64,000 nucleotides of DNA, taken from Acidocella aminolytica 101 = DSM 11237 (GTDB taxonomy: Bacteria > Pseudomonadota > Alphaproteobacteria > Acetobacterales > Acetobacteraceae). The notes under the pieces are model-generated. The model searched no databases and was not told the DNA's origin. It was given only the letters and a program-made list of their open reading frames with translations. Below are positions 52,204-61,560 of the stretch, one piece after another. The translations under genes and the position numbers were made by a program. The first letter of the stretch is position 1; each line of letters starts with the position of its first letter. Where the stretch lies: contig NZ_FQVJ01000007.1 in NCBI RefSeq assembly GCF_900129125.1, forward strand, positions 47,637 through 111,636. The letters are read 5' to 3'.

Positions 52204-52211
52204 GCGCGGTG

Positions 52212-54149
52212 TCAGGACGACGCGATCTCTGCCGCGCTGGAGGCAGGGCGGAATGGTTTTGCCAGCTCGATCTTTTTCAACGCGGCCAGTTTGGCGGCGT
52301 TGTCAGGATGTTCGGGGGCGGGGTGTTTGGTGAGGTCGTAAGCATATTGGTTGGCGCCTGGCGGGAACGGATGGCCCGGCCCCAACGCCACAACTGAGGC
52401 GGGCGGCTTGGGCGCCAGAGGGAAATGCCATTTGGCGTTGGCGGCTTTAAGCGCGGTGCCGGAAAGCGGTCTGATACCTAGCATGGGGCCGATACGGCTG
52501 ATGATGCGCCCCACTGCCGGCGCCGCGACATAGCCGCCCGTAGTGAAACCATAAGAAAATTTCTGCATTTTCTTGGTTGGTTTGGGGTGAATAACCAACG
52601 CATAGACAACATAGCGCGGATGGTTGATGGGGAAAGCCGCGATGAACGAGGCGTTGTTCAAGTCTGTCTCGTAATGGCCGTTGGCGCCGACAACTTGTGA
52701 CGTACCGGTTTTGCCGCCGACCAGATACCCGGGAACATTGGCGTAAACGCCTGTGCCCGAGAGCACGACACCGCGCATCATCTTGCGCATGTCAACGGAG
52801 ACTTCAGGGCGCATGACGCGCACGCCCTGGCGCGGAGGGGCGCCGGGCTGGGGAGCGAGCAAGGTTGGTTTGTAAAGGATCCCGCCATTCAGATCCGCGA
52901 CCACTGCGTTGACCAGAATGATTGGCGGCATGGCGATGCCGTTGCCGAAACTAACGGACATGGTGGTGAGCAAGCGCCAGTCCCGGCGGGCGTGCCAGAG
53001 GCCGTATTGTGCGCCGGGCAACTGGATAGGGGAGCGATTGAAGAATCCCATTTTCTTCAGCCAGGCACGTTGGAGTTCTGGACCTATGATGGTGGCGATG
53101 CGCGAGGCGCCGATATTCGAGGAATATGCCAGGATGGCAGGCATGGCGAGCCAATGATGCACGGGCTCGTAATCTGTCACTGCATAGCCGCCGACAAAAA
53201 GCGGGTGGGTGGTGTTGAATTTGTCCCATACATGGACGAGGCCGGATTGTAGGCCCGCTGCAAGGGTCATCAGCTTCATGACGCTTCCGGGTTCGTAATC
53301 GCCGGAGATGCAGCGATCGGCCTGGGCGTCTGTGGGGGCGTCGTGGAAGTCGTTGGCGTTATAGGTGGGCAGGCTGACCATGGCGACGATGCGCCCGGTC
53401 ATGCTCTCAACAATGGCGCAGGCGCCGCGGGCATCGTAATTATTCATGGCGCGGGTGAGTTCACGCTGAACAATGTCCTGAACACGCAGGTCGATTGAAA
53501 GTTTCAAGGGCTGGCCGGGGTGTTCTAAGAGGCGTTTGTTGAAGCTGTCTTCCACCCCGGCGATGCCGTTTTGCCCGGGTGTGACGCCGCCCAATATATG
53601 CGCGGCGATGGAACCGTTGGGGTAATGGCGCTTCCAACTGGGCAGGAAATAAAGGCCGGGTACACCAAGGCGGTTGACCGCCATTTCCTGATCCGGGGTT
53701 AAGGCGCGGTCGATGTAAGCGAAGCTGCTTTGCTTCAGCAACAGCCGTGCCTCGGTTTGTTGCTGGTTGATGTCCGGCAGGATGGTCGCGAGTGCCTTGG
53801 TGACCTTTTGAGGGTCAGTGATTTGCTTGGGGTCCGCATATAAAGCGGCGTCCGGCAAGGAGACGGCGAGGATGCGGCCTTTGTCATCCACGATGGAGGC
53901 GCGGTCCGGTAGGGGGGCGGACATATGCGGGGTTGGCAGAACGGCGGCCAGCCAGGCGGCGGCGGGTTTGATGGGGTGGATGGCGGTGACATACACAACC
54001 CGCAAAAAGACCGTGATATACGCGAAGATGAAGAAAACGATGCAGCTGGAAAGCCGGAATTTGTATTTTTGACGCCAGCCCTTGGGCAGAACATAATGCC
54101 GTTTATGTTCCATGGGCGCGGTGAGGCGCTCTGAGAATTTGGACGACAA
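52212..54149 (-). CDS. FtsI/PBP2B-type penicillin-binding protein (transpeptidase)
   Basis: A 645-residue class B PBP. A single membrane helix near residues 30-55 (SCIVFFIFAYITVFLRVVY) anchors it. The dimerisation domain begins PLPDRASIVDDKGRILA. The transpeptidase motifs are GSVMKL (SxxK), YSSNIG (SxN) and GGKTGTS (KTG). It resembles FtsI but lies outside the division-cell wall cluster, next to an amidase. A Pro/Ala-rich tail of about 80 residues follows the catalytic domain. The start is TTG at 54149; ATG at 54113 is an alternative. Confidence 0.87.
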   Translation of the reverse strand: MSSKFSERLTAPMEHKRHYVLPKGWRQKYKFRLSSCIVFFIFAYITVFLRVVYVTAIHPIKPAAAWLAAVLPTPHMSAPLPDRASIVDDKGRILAVSLPDAALYADPKQITDPQKVTKALATILPDINQQQTEARLLLKQSSFAYIDRALTPDQEMAVNRLGVPGLYFLPSWKRHYPNGSIAAHILGGVTPGQNGIAGVEDSFNKRLLEHPGQPLKLSIDLRVQDIVQRELTRAMNNYDARGACAIVESMTGRIVAMVSLPTYNANDFHDAPTDAQADRCISGDYEPGSVMKLMTLAAGLQSGLVHVWDKFNTTHPLFVGGYAVTDYEPVHHWLAMPAILAYSSNIGASRIATIIGPELQRAWLKKMGFFNRSPIQLPGAQYGLWHARRDWRLLTTMSVSFGNGIAMPPIILVNAVVADLNGGILYKPTLLAPQPGAPPRQGVRVMRPEVSVDMRKMMRGVVLSGTGVYANVPGYLVGGKTGTSQVVGANGHYETDLNNASFIAAFPINHPRYVVYALVIHPKPTKKMQKFSYGFTTGGYVAAPAVGRIISRIGPMLGIRPLSGTALKAANAKWHFPLAPKPPASVVALGPGHPFPPGANQYAYDLTKHPAPEHPDNAAKLAALKKIELAKPFRPASSAAEIASS

Positions 54150-54163
54150 GAGGGGGCGCCTCG

Positions 54164-55006
54164 TCAGATATTGCCGAGTTCGCGTTGACGGGTTGTGAAC
54201 CAGGCATCGACAGCGTTTTTCATCGACTGAGACAGGCGATGCCGGAAGGCCGGGGTACGCAAGGCGGCTTCGTCCGTGGGGTTAGACAGGAAAGCAGTTT
54301 CAACCAGAATGCTGGGAATCGCGTTGGATTGCAGCACGGCGAAGGTAGCTTTGCGGGCGGGGTTGCCGAGCATGTCCACATGACGCGCGAGTGAGTCCAC
54401 CATGGTTTTTTGCGCGAGGATGGATTCAATCTTGGTGTTGCGGCCCATGAGGTCGAATAAAATCTTGCTAGCTTCTGGGGATATGCCTTTGAAGGAGGGG
54501 GAGGAGAGGACTTCCACGCTGTTTTCGCTGCGGGCAATTTCGGCGGCCAGCGGGTCTGATGGGTCGGGCGAAAATGTGTAAACCGAAGCGCCGCGAATGT
54601 TGGGGTGGCCGACGATGGCGTTGGCGTGCACGGAAATGAGCAGTGCTGCGCGGTGGCGTTCCGCGAAATCCACGCGGTTTTGTAGGGGGATGAACACATC
54701 GCGGTCGCGGGTCATCATGGTGCGGTAACCAGCGCGGCGCAGGGCGTTATGAAGGTCGAGCGCGGTGTCGAGAACGATGTCTTTCTCGAAAACATCGCCG
54801 GAGCCGATGCAGCCGGGGTCACGCCCCCCATGTCCGGGGTCGATGACGATGAGATGCGAGGGGTCGATCTTGCGCGGGATGGTTTGGTCCGAGGCGGGAT
54901 GCAGGTTTTTCTGCATGGCGCGGGCGATGCCCGTATGCATCCAGAGCGGCATGGATAAGGTCAGCTTTGTGCCGAGATTACACAAAAAGCGGCGCGTAAA
55001 CTCCAT
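54164..55006 (-). CDS. N-acetylmuramoyl-L-alanine amidase (Amidase_3, AmiC-like)
   Basis: Zinc amidase that cuts the bond between N-acetylmuramic acid and the stem peptide. 280 residues. After a short, possibly export-related N-terminus (RRFLCNLGTKLTLSMPLW), the catalytic domain has IVIDPGHGGRDPG (first His), the conserved Glu region FEKDIVLDTALDLHNAL, SVHANAI (second His) and SILVETAFLSN (catalytic Glu). It is 14 bp upstream of the PBP gene, so cleavage and synthesis enzymes are likely made together. Confidence 0.93.
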   Translation of the reverse strand: MEFTRRFLCNLGTKLTLSMPLWMHTGIARAMQKNLHPASDQTIPRKIDPSHLIVIDPGHGGRDPGCIGSGDVFEKDIVLDTALDLHNALRRAGYRTMMTRDRDVFIPLQNRVDFAERHRAALLISVHANAIVGHPNIRGASVYTFSPDPSDPLAAEIARSENSVEVLSSPSFKGISPEASKILFDLMGRNTKIESILAQKTMVDSLARHVDMLGNPARKATFAVLQSNAIPSILVETAFLSNPTDEAALRTPAFRHRLSQSMKNAVDAWFTTRQRELGNI

Positions 55007-55395
55007 TTCACAGGTCCCCTCGACGAATTTGCTCAGGCATCACCTTGGGGTGAAGGCACTGAGCTTACCTGTTTGTTCAAGCTATTAGAAAGAACTCTTT
55101 CACTACTACCTTAACTGTGGGGCTGTGTTAAGAAGAATGCTTTGTCGGGCAGCAGTTTCTTGTAATCTTGTTTTGCCGTGAAATGTGTTGGTTACAGAAG
55201 GGCTGTTTGAAAACAGGCCGGGCCGGTTGGGCTGAGTTGCTGGTTTTATGAGGGGTTTGCGGGAGCGGGCGGCGCAGTAGCGTGCGGTGTTCATGGACAG
55301 GCATGAAGCCCGGAGGGGAAAATTTCACGGTTTTGTTGTAAAAAGACACAGTTTGCAACGGTTTGTTGCGGGAAGTGTCCCGCAACCAAGGAGGC
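55007..55395. other. Intergenic region between amidase and polyol operon
   Basis: About 390 bp without a believable gene. It must hold the amidase promoter near its left side (minus strand), with an A+T-rich patch around 55080-55160. A hairpin near 55365-55386 marks the end of the polyol operon. Short frames here have no ribosome-binding sites or recognisable content. Confidence 0.7.
55365..55386 (-). terminator. Hairpin at the end of the polyol operon
   Basis: Perfect GTTGCGGGA / TCCCGCAAC stem with a four-base loop about 10 bp past the fructokinase stop. The T-run is weak, so this could be a Rho-dependent end or stabilising hairpin. Confidence 0.5.
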
Positions 55396-56325
55396 TTAGA
55401 GGGCGAGTTCAGCGGCGCGGGGTAGGTCGGCACCGGCGCGGGTGCAGGTTTTGGCACCCACGGCCACGGCCAGACGCAGGGCGCTGGTGAGGGCTTCCGG
55501 TGTGAGGGTTTTTAGTCCGGCGCGGCTGAGGCGCCCGGCTAGCTCCAGTCCGCGCAGCAGCCCGGCCTGAAAGGCATCACCAGCGCCGACCGCGTCCACC
55601 ATCTCAATGGCTGGGGAGGGGACGGCGATTTTGCCGCCGGCGGTGAGGGCCACTGCGCCTTCCTCGCTGCGTGTAACCACGACCAGCGCCGGGCGGTGGT
55701 GCAGCCAGTTGCGTGCGATTTCCAGCGGGTCGCGGCCGGGATAGAGCAAGGAGAGATCCTCCTGCGAGACCTTCACCATGTCCGCGATTTGCAGCCATTC
55801 CCCTAGCTTGGAGCGCCAGAGCGCCATGTCCGGCTCCACGGTGGGGCGCACATTCGGGTCGTATGCGATCAGCCGTTGCCCGGACTGCGCCTTAGCAAAG
55901 GCAAGCAGCGTGCTGCCGCAAGGTTCCACGACCAGGGAGAAAGAGCCGAAATGCAGGGCCTTCACGCTATCCGGCAGGGTGGGCAGGTCTGCGGGGGTGA
56001 GTAGGCGGTCCGCCATGCCTTCGCCGTAAAACGCGTAATGCGGGGAGCCCGAAGCATCGAGCTGCACAAGGCTGAGGGTGGTGAGGGCGGATTTGTCCGG
56101 TGAGAGGGTGGTGTCCACCCCTTCGGCATCGAGCGAGGCGCGTAATGCAGCGCCGAGCGGGCCGTCTGAAAAGCCGCCGAAAAACCCGGTTTCAGACCCC
56201 AGACGCGCTAGCCCGATGGCGACGTTGTAAGGGGAGCCGCCGCGATAGGCTTCCATCTTCAGGGCCGCGCCAGCTTCGCCTCGTGGGAAGACATCGTACA
56301 GAGCTTCACCGCATACCAGAATCAT
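55396..56325 (-). CDS. Fructokinase (PfkB family), MtlZ-like
   Basis: A 309-residue ribokinase-fold sugar kinase. Seen are ILVCGEALYDVFP, YRGGSPYNVAIGLARLG (substrate-binding Gly-Gly region), IAYDPNVRPTVEP and the catalytic VDAVGAGDAFQAGLLRGL. It should phosphorylate fructose produced from mannitol or sorbitol by the dehydrogenase upstream. It is the last gene of the operon, 18 bp after the ROK regulator, with AAGGAAAG as ribosome-binding site. Confidence 0.92.
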   Translation of the reverse strand: MILVCGEALYDVFPRGEAGAALKMEAYRGGSPYNVAIGLARLGSETGFFGGFSDGPLGAALRASLDAEGVDTTLSPDKSALTTLSLVQLDASGSPHYAFYGEGMADRLLTPADLPTLPDSVKALHFGSFSLVVEPCGSTLLAFAKAQSGQRLIAYDPNVRPTVEPDMALWRSKLGEWLQIADMVKVSQEDLSLLYPGRDPLEIARNWLHHRPALVVVTRSEEGAVALTAGGKIAVPSPAIEMVDAVGAGDAFQAGLLRGLELAGRLSRAGLKTLTPEALTSALRLAVAVGAKTCTRAGADLPRAAELAL

Positions 56326-56343
56326 AGTCGTCTTTCCTTACGC

Positions 56344-57630
56344 TTACGCCGCGCTGGGGATGTTGCCGCCAGTGAGCAGCGGTTTGGCCTCGGCGCGGAA
56401 CTTGTTTGCCAGAACCTCGTTGTTCGGCGCGAAATGGGCATAAAAGGGCAGCAGGGCGGCACCGATGGCCGGGCCGTCCGGCCCCAGTCCGCCTTTGCGG
56501 ATAAGGGGGGGCATGAGCCCGCTTGGCACCCAGTCGTTCAGCCGGGCCTGAGTTTGCGCGACAATCCGGCCAAGTGGCGTGGGGGGCAGAATGCCGTCTA
56601 TGACGATGGCTTCCACATCCACAACGGACAGCGCGCCGATAATGGCCTGGGCCAGAGCGGCGGCGCAATCTTGCTCCCACTCGTCAAGCCAGGGCTGGGC
56701 TTTGTCGCCCAGGGCCGCCAGTTCACCGATGCGATCGATTTTCACCCCGTTGGTGCGCAAATGCCGCAGCAGCACGTATAGCGAGGCGCGGTGTTGCAGC
56801 ACCTCGAACGGCCCGTGCATGGGCGGGGCGCTGGAGAGGGTGGAGGCGGTGACCGGAAAGGTATTGAAGGCAGCGGCGTTGCCGTTGGGGCCGGTCTCCA
56901 GGCTGCCGCCGAGGATCAGCCCGCCGCCGATGATGGTGCCGAGATAGAGATAGATGAAATTCCGCTCCTCCATGCCCTGGCCGCGCACAAGCTGGGCAGT
57001 GGCAGCGGCGGAGGCGTCGTTTTCGAAATATACCTCATGGCTGGTGCTGCTGACGAGGAAGCCAGGGAAGTTGAAGCCGCGCCAAGCCTCAGCCATTTCC
57101 TGCGGAAACCCAAGCTCTTTCTGCCAACCACCGAGGAAATAAGGCATGGAAACGCCAACGCCGATGAGCCTGTCGCGCTGTTCGGCGGTGAGCTCGGCCT
57201 CCAGCTGGCTGATTGTCTCCAGCGCCAGGGATGCGACCTCCTGCGGCATCGGGTAGGGGTATTCATGTTCGAGCTGGTGCAGGATGTCGCCCGCAAGATC
57301 CACCAGCACAGCCTGCAGGGCGCGGCGGCCGACATGTAGCCCGATGGAAAAAGCACGCTCCGGGTTGGGGGCATATAGGACCGAAGGCTGGCCGATCTGC
57401 CCGTGGCGCTTGCCGATTTTCAGCAGATATCCGGCCTTGTGCAGCGCATCCACAATGCCCGCCACGGCTTGCGGCGTAAGGTGCGCGCTGCGGGCGATTT
57501 CCGCCTTGGATGCGGTGCCCAGGCGGCGGATGGCCTCCAGCACCACCCGCTCGTTATAATGGCGGATCTGCACGGCATTACTGCCTTGGCGGGACGAGGA
57601 AATGGGGGCGGCTGGGTCTGCGGGGGGCAT
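56344..57630 (-). CDS. ROK-family transcriptional regulator
   Basis: A 428-residue protein. The N-terminal winged helix-turn-helix is NERVVLEAIRRLGTASKAEI then ARSAHLTPQAVAGIVDAL. The C-terminal ROK domain follows (FSIGLHVGRRALQAVLVDLAG onward, with IIGGGLILGGSLETGPNGNA). The kinase-type DxGxT and the CxCGxxGC zinc motif of classic ROK proteins are not present, so this is a regulator without sugar-kinase activity. It lies inside the polyol operon between xylulokinase and fructokinase and probably represses it, with a polyol or ketose as effector (inference). Confidence 0.9.
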   Translation of the reverse strand: MPPADPAAPISSSRQGSNAVQIRHYNERVVLEAIRRLGTASKAEIARSAHLTPQAVAGIVDALHKAGYLLKIGKRHGQIGQPSVLYAPNPERAFSIGLHVGRRALQAVLVDLAGDILHQLEHEYPYPMPQEVASLALETISQLEAELTAEQRDRLIGVGVSMPYFLGGWQKELGFPQEMAEAWRGFNFPGFLVSSTSHEVYFENDASAAATAQLVRGQGMEERNFIYLYLGTIIGGGLILGGSLETGPNGNAAAFNTFPVTASTLSSAPPMHGPFEVLQHRASLYVLLRHLRTNGVKIDRIGELAALGDKAQPWLDEWEQDCAAALAQAIIGALSVVDVEAIVIDGILPPTPLGRIVAQTQARLNDWVPSGLMPPLIRKGGLGPDGPAIGAALLPFYAHFAPNNEVLANKFRAEAKPLLTGGNIPSAA

Positions 57631-57642
57631 GGCTGTGTGGGG

Positions 57643-59085
57643 TCAGGCGCTGGCGGCGGGCCAGGCAGCGCGGAAGCGGGCGTAACGCGCGGCAGGCAAC
57701 GCGGCTTGCGGGGTGAAGCTTTGGCGGATCGCGGGACGCTGGCAGATATCGTCAACCGCACCGCCATCGGCCAGGGCGGCCAAGCGTGCGGCGCCCAGCG
57801 CGCCCGCGGTCTCACTGCTTTCCGCCAGATGCAGCGGAACGCCCAGAAGGTCGGCCAGAAGCTGGTTCCAGAGCGAGCTGCGGCTGCCGCCGCCGACCAG
57901 CAAAAGCCCTTCGGATCCGGCACCTTCCCCCAGGGCCAGAAGCCCGTCCCGCAGGCCGAAGCCAACGCCTTCCAACACCGCATAGCCCAGTGCGGCGGGG
58001 CCGTGCGCGGGGGCGAGGCCAAGAAACGCTCCCCGGGCGGCGGCGCTGTTATGGGGGGTGCGTTCGCCAGTTAGGTAGGGCAGGAACAAGGGGGCGGCGT
58101 CGCGTTCAGCCGGGGAGAGGGCAGCGATTTCAGTCAGCAAGGCAGCCTCGTTGGCGCGGCCGGTAAGGTGTGTAACCCAGCGCAGGCTGGCGGCGGCGGA
58201 GAGCATGACGGACATCTGGTGCCAAGTGTTTGGTAGGGCATGACAAAAAGCATGGATACAGGCCGCCGCGTTGGGGGCAAAGCCGTCCGTGGCGCGGAAA
58301 ATGACGCCGGAGGTGCCCAACGAGAGAAACCCAGCGCCGGGCTTTACAATGCCCATGCCGATGGCGCTAGCGGCATTGTCCCCCGCGCCGCCAGCGACCA
58401 CGACATCGCCGCTCATGCCCCAGCGCTGGGCTATTTCCGGCTTCAGTCGCCCGGCGGGGGCGCTGCCTTCGACCAAGGCGGGCATTTGGGCGCGGGTCAT
58501 GGAAGTGGCGGCGAGCAGTTCGTCCGACCAGTCGCGGCCCGGCACATCCAGCCAGAAGGTGCCGGAGGCGTCTGACATATCTGAGATGGCCTCGCCGGTC
58601 AGGAAGAGACGCAGATAATCCTTGGGCAGCAACACCAGGGCGATGCGGGCGAAGAGATCTGGCTCGTGCCGCTTCATCCAAAGCAGTTTGGGCGCGGTGA
58701 AGCCGGGCATGGCGCGGTTGCTGGTGAGGCGGGGGGCATTTGGGCAGACGGTGTCGAGTTCAGCGCATTCAGCGTGGCTGCGGCCATCATTCCATAAAAT
58801 GGCGGGGCGCAAAGGCTGCATCGCGGCGTCCAGCGCGACGGCCCCGTGCATCTGGCCGGTGAGGCCGATGCCGCGGACCGCGCGCATGGCCTCCGGCGCT
58901 GTTGCCGCCAATTCGTCCAAAACGGAGACTAGGGCGGTTTGCCAGTCGGCCGGGTTTTGCTCGGACCAGAGCGGTTGGGGCGTGGCGACGCTGAGCGGGC
59001 GGTCAGCCTGTGCCCGCAGTGTTTGATCCGGCGCCAGCAGCAGAGCTTTCAGCGCTGAGGTGCCAAGATCAAGGCCGAGATACAT
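57643..59085 (-). CDS. xylB: Xylulokinase (MtlY-like)
   Basis: FGGY-family kinase, 480 residues, that phosphorylates D-xylulose. Features: YLGLDLGTSALKALLL at the N-terminus, GIGLTGQMHGAVALDA (the xylulokinase-type QMHG), ILWNDGRSHAECAEL, the FLPYLTGERTPHN motif, and the late GGGSRSSLWNQLLADLLG. It would handle D-xylulose made from D-arabitol. The start overlaps the dehydrogenase stop by 1 bp (TAATG). ROK follows 12 bp later. Confidence 0.94.
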   Translation of the reverse strand: MYLGLDLGTSALKALLLAPDQTLRAQADRPLSVATPQPLWSEQNPADWQTALVSVLDELAATAPEAMRAVRGIGLTGQMHGAVALDAAMQPLRPAILWNDGRSHAECAELDTVCPNAPRLTSNRAMPGFTAPKLLWMKRHEPDLFARIALVLLPKDYLRLFLTGEAISDMSDASGTFWLDVPGRDWSDELLAATSMTRAQMPALVEGSAPAGRLKPEIAQRWGMSGDVVVAGGAGDNAASAIGMGIVKPGAGFLSLGTSGVIFRATDGFAPNAAACIHAFCHALPNTWHQMSVMLSAAASLRWVTHLTGRANEAALLTEIAALSPAERDAAPLFLPYLTGERTPHNSAAARGAFLGLAPAHGPAALGYAVLEGVGFGLRDGLLALGEGAGSEGLLLVGGGSRSSLWNQLLADLLGVPLHLAESSETAGALGAARLAALADGGAVDDICQRPAIRQSFTPQAALPAARYARFRAAWPAASA

Positions 59086-60461
59086 TAGTGTTCGCCCAGC
59101 CAGGCCAAAACACGGGTATGGGCGCTAGTGATGGCGGCTTCCAGCCGTGCGTCACCCGCGAGGTCGCCCCAGAGGACCTGGTCGCGGCAGAAGGCGGCGA
59201 GCGGCGCGGGGGTTGCCAGCATGGCGCGCACTTGCGTCTCGTCCATTGCTTGGTCCTGATAGGTGAAAGGGATTTGGCCTGCCGCCCAGCGTTGCAGAAA
59301 GACAAAAAACAGCACTGGGATGATGGCCACGCTGTCGATGGTCTCGCCACGGGCGAAGCGCTCGCGGATGGTGGGGGTGATCCAGCCGGGGATTTTGGAA
59401 TAGCCATCGGCGGCGACGCGCTGGTTGGTGTCGCGGATATAGGCGTTGGAGAAACGCTCCAGCACCTTGTCACGGTAGGCGGCGAGGTTGATGGGGCTGG
59501 GCTCCAGCACCGGCAGTACGTCGTCCGTGACGTAATTGTAAGAGAAGGCGCGGATGTCTTCGTCCAGCGTGCCTTCATGGATGAAGAGATAGCCGCGCAG
59601 CGTGCCCGCCCAGGCGATGAGCGCGTGGGCGGCGTTGAGCAGGCGGATTTTCGCTTCCTCATATGGCAGCACGGACTGTACCAGCTCCGCGCCGACAGTC
59701 TCCCAGCCGGGGCGGCCGGCGGCGAAACGGTCCTCGATCACCCATTGGATGAAATCCTCGGCCATGACTGGACAGGCATCCTCCACGCCGCAGGCATCGC
59801 GCACGCGCTCTGCGACTTCCGGCAGGGGGCGCGGGGTGATGCGATCCACCATGGAGGAGGGAGTGGTGCTGTTGGTTTCAAGCCAAGCGAGTAGCGCCTC
59901 ATCCTTGCGGCGGCGCAGGAACTCCATGAAGCCGTCATGGAAGCGTTCGCCATTGCTGCGCAGATTGTCGCAGGAGAGCAGTGTGACCGGCCCGGCCTGG
60001 GCGGCCATGCGCGCATGCAGAATGGCGCTGAGCGCGCCGTAGATCGTCAGCATCGTGCCGTTTTCAAGGTCGCTTACCAGATCTGGGAAGTTCAGGTCCA
60101 GCACGTGCTGCGGGGTGAGGTAATAGCCGGCCTCGGTCACGGTGAAGGAGATGATCTTCACATCCGGCCTCGACCCGAAGGCGATCAGCCCGGCGAGTTT
60201 TTCATCCCACGGAATGACGTGGCGGATAGAGCGGATTTCCTGATAGGTGCGCTCACCCGCCGGGGTGACGGTTTCCAGATGATAAGCACCGTGCTGGGTG
60301 GTGAGGGCGGTTTCCACGGCGCGCATGTCCGGGCGGATATTGGCCCCGGCCAGGACCCAGTCCTGGTGGCCTTGGTCGTGCAGGTTTTGCAGATAGACGG
60401 CCTGATGCGCCCGATGGAACGAACCCAGCCCGAGATGCAGAATGATGGAAGGGGTGGACAT
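59085..60461 (-). CDS. Polyol (mannitol / D-arabinitol) dehydrogenase, long-chain family
   Basis: About 458 residues of the mannitol dehydrogenase family. The NAD-binding start is IILHLGLGSFHRAHQAVYL. The catalytic Lys-Asn-His set is in EEAKIRLLNAAHALIAWAG. Oxidises D-mannitol to fructose and possibly D-arabitol to D-xylulose or sorbitol to fructose; the short length is closer to D-arabinitol 4-dehydrogenase (about 455) than to most mannitol dehydrogenases (about 490). The ATG at 60461 has AAGGAG eight bases upstream; the longer frame is the ABC gene's shadow. Confidence 0.92.
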   Translation of the reverse strand: MSTPSIILHLGLGSFHRAHQAVYLQNLHDQGHQDWVLAGANIRPDMRAVETALTTQHGAYHLETVTPAGERTYQEIRSIRHVIPWDEKLAGLIAFGSRPDVKIISFTVTEAGYYLTPQHVLDLNFPDLVSDLENGTMLTIYGALSAILHARMAAQAGPVTLLSCDNLRSNGERFHDGFMEFLRRRKDEALLAWLETNSTTPSSMVDRITPRPLPEVAERVRDACGVEDACPVMAEDFIQWVIEDRFAAGRPGWETVGAELVQSVLPYEEAKIRLLNAAHALIAWAGTLRGYLFIHEGTLDEDIRAFSYNYVTDDVLPVLEPSPINLAAYRDKVLERFSNAYIRDTNQRVAADGYSKIPGWITPTIRERFARGETIDSVAIIPVLFFVFLQRWAAGQIPFTYQDQAMDETQVRAMLATPAPLAAFCRDQVLWGDLAGDARLEAAITSAHTRVLAWLGEH

Positions 60462-60474
60462 GGAGGAAGCTCCT

Positions 60475-61551
60475 TTAGCCGCGCGGCAGGGCGATGGCCT
60501 GACCGGCCTGGTTAAACAAGGCGGCATGGCCCCGGGGCGCGAAATGCAGGGTTTCACCGAGCTGAACGGTGGAAGCTGACGGTAGCTTGACGGTGAGCGG
60601 CTCCGCTCCGCCGATGCTGGCATAGGCGATAGTTTCGTTGCCGAGATGCTCAATGACCTCAACACGCCCGGAGATGGTGCCTTGATCCGTCACGGCGATA
60701 TGTTCAGGGCGGATGCCGACGGTGACTTTCTCCCCTTGCCCGAGCGCCGTGGGCACGGTGAAGGGGCTGCCGCCTTCCAGGCGCAGGGTGGAGGACTGGC
60801 CGTTGCTGCTCTCAACCTCGGCGCCGATGAGGTTCATCTTGGGAGAGCCAATGAAGCCCGCGACGAAGAGATTGGCGGGGTTGTGATACAGCTCCAGCGG
60901 CGTGCCCACCTGCTCGATATGACCGGCGTTAAACACTACGATGCGGTCCGCCAGCGTCATCGCCTCGATCTGGTCATGGGTAACGTAGATCATCGTGCTT
61001 TGCAGGTCGTTATGCAGCTTGGCGATCTCGATGCGGGTCTGCACGCGCAGGGCGGCGTCGAGGTTGGAGAGTGGTTCGTCGAATAAAAAGGCCTTTGGCT
61101 GGCGCACGATGGCGCGACCGATAGCGACACGTTGGCGCTGGCCGCCGGAGAGATTGGCGGGCTTGCGGTCCAGCAGCGCGTCGAGCTGCAGGGTCTTGGC
61201 CGCCACCTGCACCCGTGCGTCGCGTTCAGCCTTGGGTACGCCCGCGAGGCGCAGTGCGAAGGCCATGTTGTCCGCCACAGTCATGTGCGGATAGAGCGCG
61301 TAGCTCTGGAACACCATTGCGAGGCCGCGCTTGTCGGGCGGGACATCATTGACCCGGACTCCGTCGATCAGCAGGTCGCCGCCGGTGATTTCCTCCAGCC
61401 CCGCGATCATGCGCAGGAGCGTGGATTTGCCGCAGCCGGAGGGACCGACAAAGACGACGAATTCACGGTCATTGATGGTTAGATCGATGCCTTTGATGAC
61501 CTCGATATTGCCATAGGCCTTGCGGAGATTTTTGAGTTCAAGCGTGCACAT
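60475..61551 (-). CDS. Polyol ABC transporter ATP-binding protein (MalK/UgpC/MtlK type)
   Basis: A 358-residue importer ATPase. Walker A is [20 protein letters not shown], the signature [15 protein letters not shown], Walker [16 protein letters not shown], and the switch His in [12 protein letters not shown]-terminal MalK-type regulatory domain (TVGIRPEHI) follows. It energises uptake through the two permeases upstream. It lies 9 bp after the second permease and 13 bp before the dehydrogenase. Confidence 0.95.
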   Translation of the reverse strand: MCTLELKNLRKAYGNIEVIKGIDLTINDREFVVFVGPSGCGKSTLLRMIAGLEEITGGDLLIDGVRVNDVPPDKRGLAMVFQSYALYPHMTVADNMAFALRLAGVPKAERDARVQVAAKTLQLDALLDRKPANLSGGQRQRVAIGRAIVRQPKAFLFDEPLSNLDAALRVQTRIEIAKLHNDLQSTMIYVTHDQIEAMTLADRIVVFNAGHIEQVGTPLELYHNPANLFVAGFIGSPKMNLIGAEVESSNGQSSTLRLEGGSPFTVPTALGQGEKVTVGIRPEHIAVTDQGTISGRVEVIEHLGNETIAYASIGGAEPLTVKLPSASTVQLGETLHFAPRGHAALFNQAGQAIALPRG

Positions 61552-61560
61552 GGGAAAATC

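Noticed and set aside
55106-55294. A 62-codon minus-strand frame in the amidase-fructokinase gap
   Set aside because: No ribosome-binding site, irregular composition and no recognisable content.
60462-60665. N-terminal extension of the polyol dehydrogenase frame
   Set aside because: It overlaps the ATPase gene in another frame and does not resemble the family; the ATG at 60461 has AAGGAG upstream.
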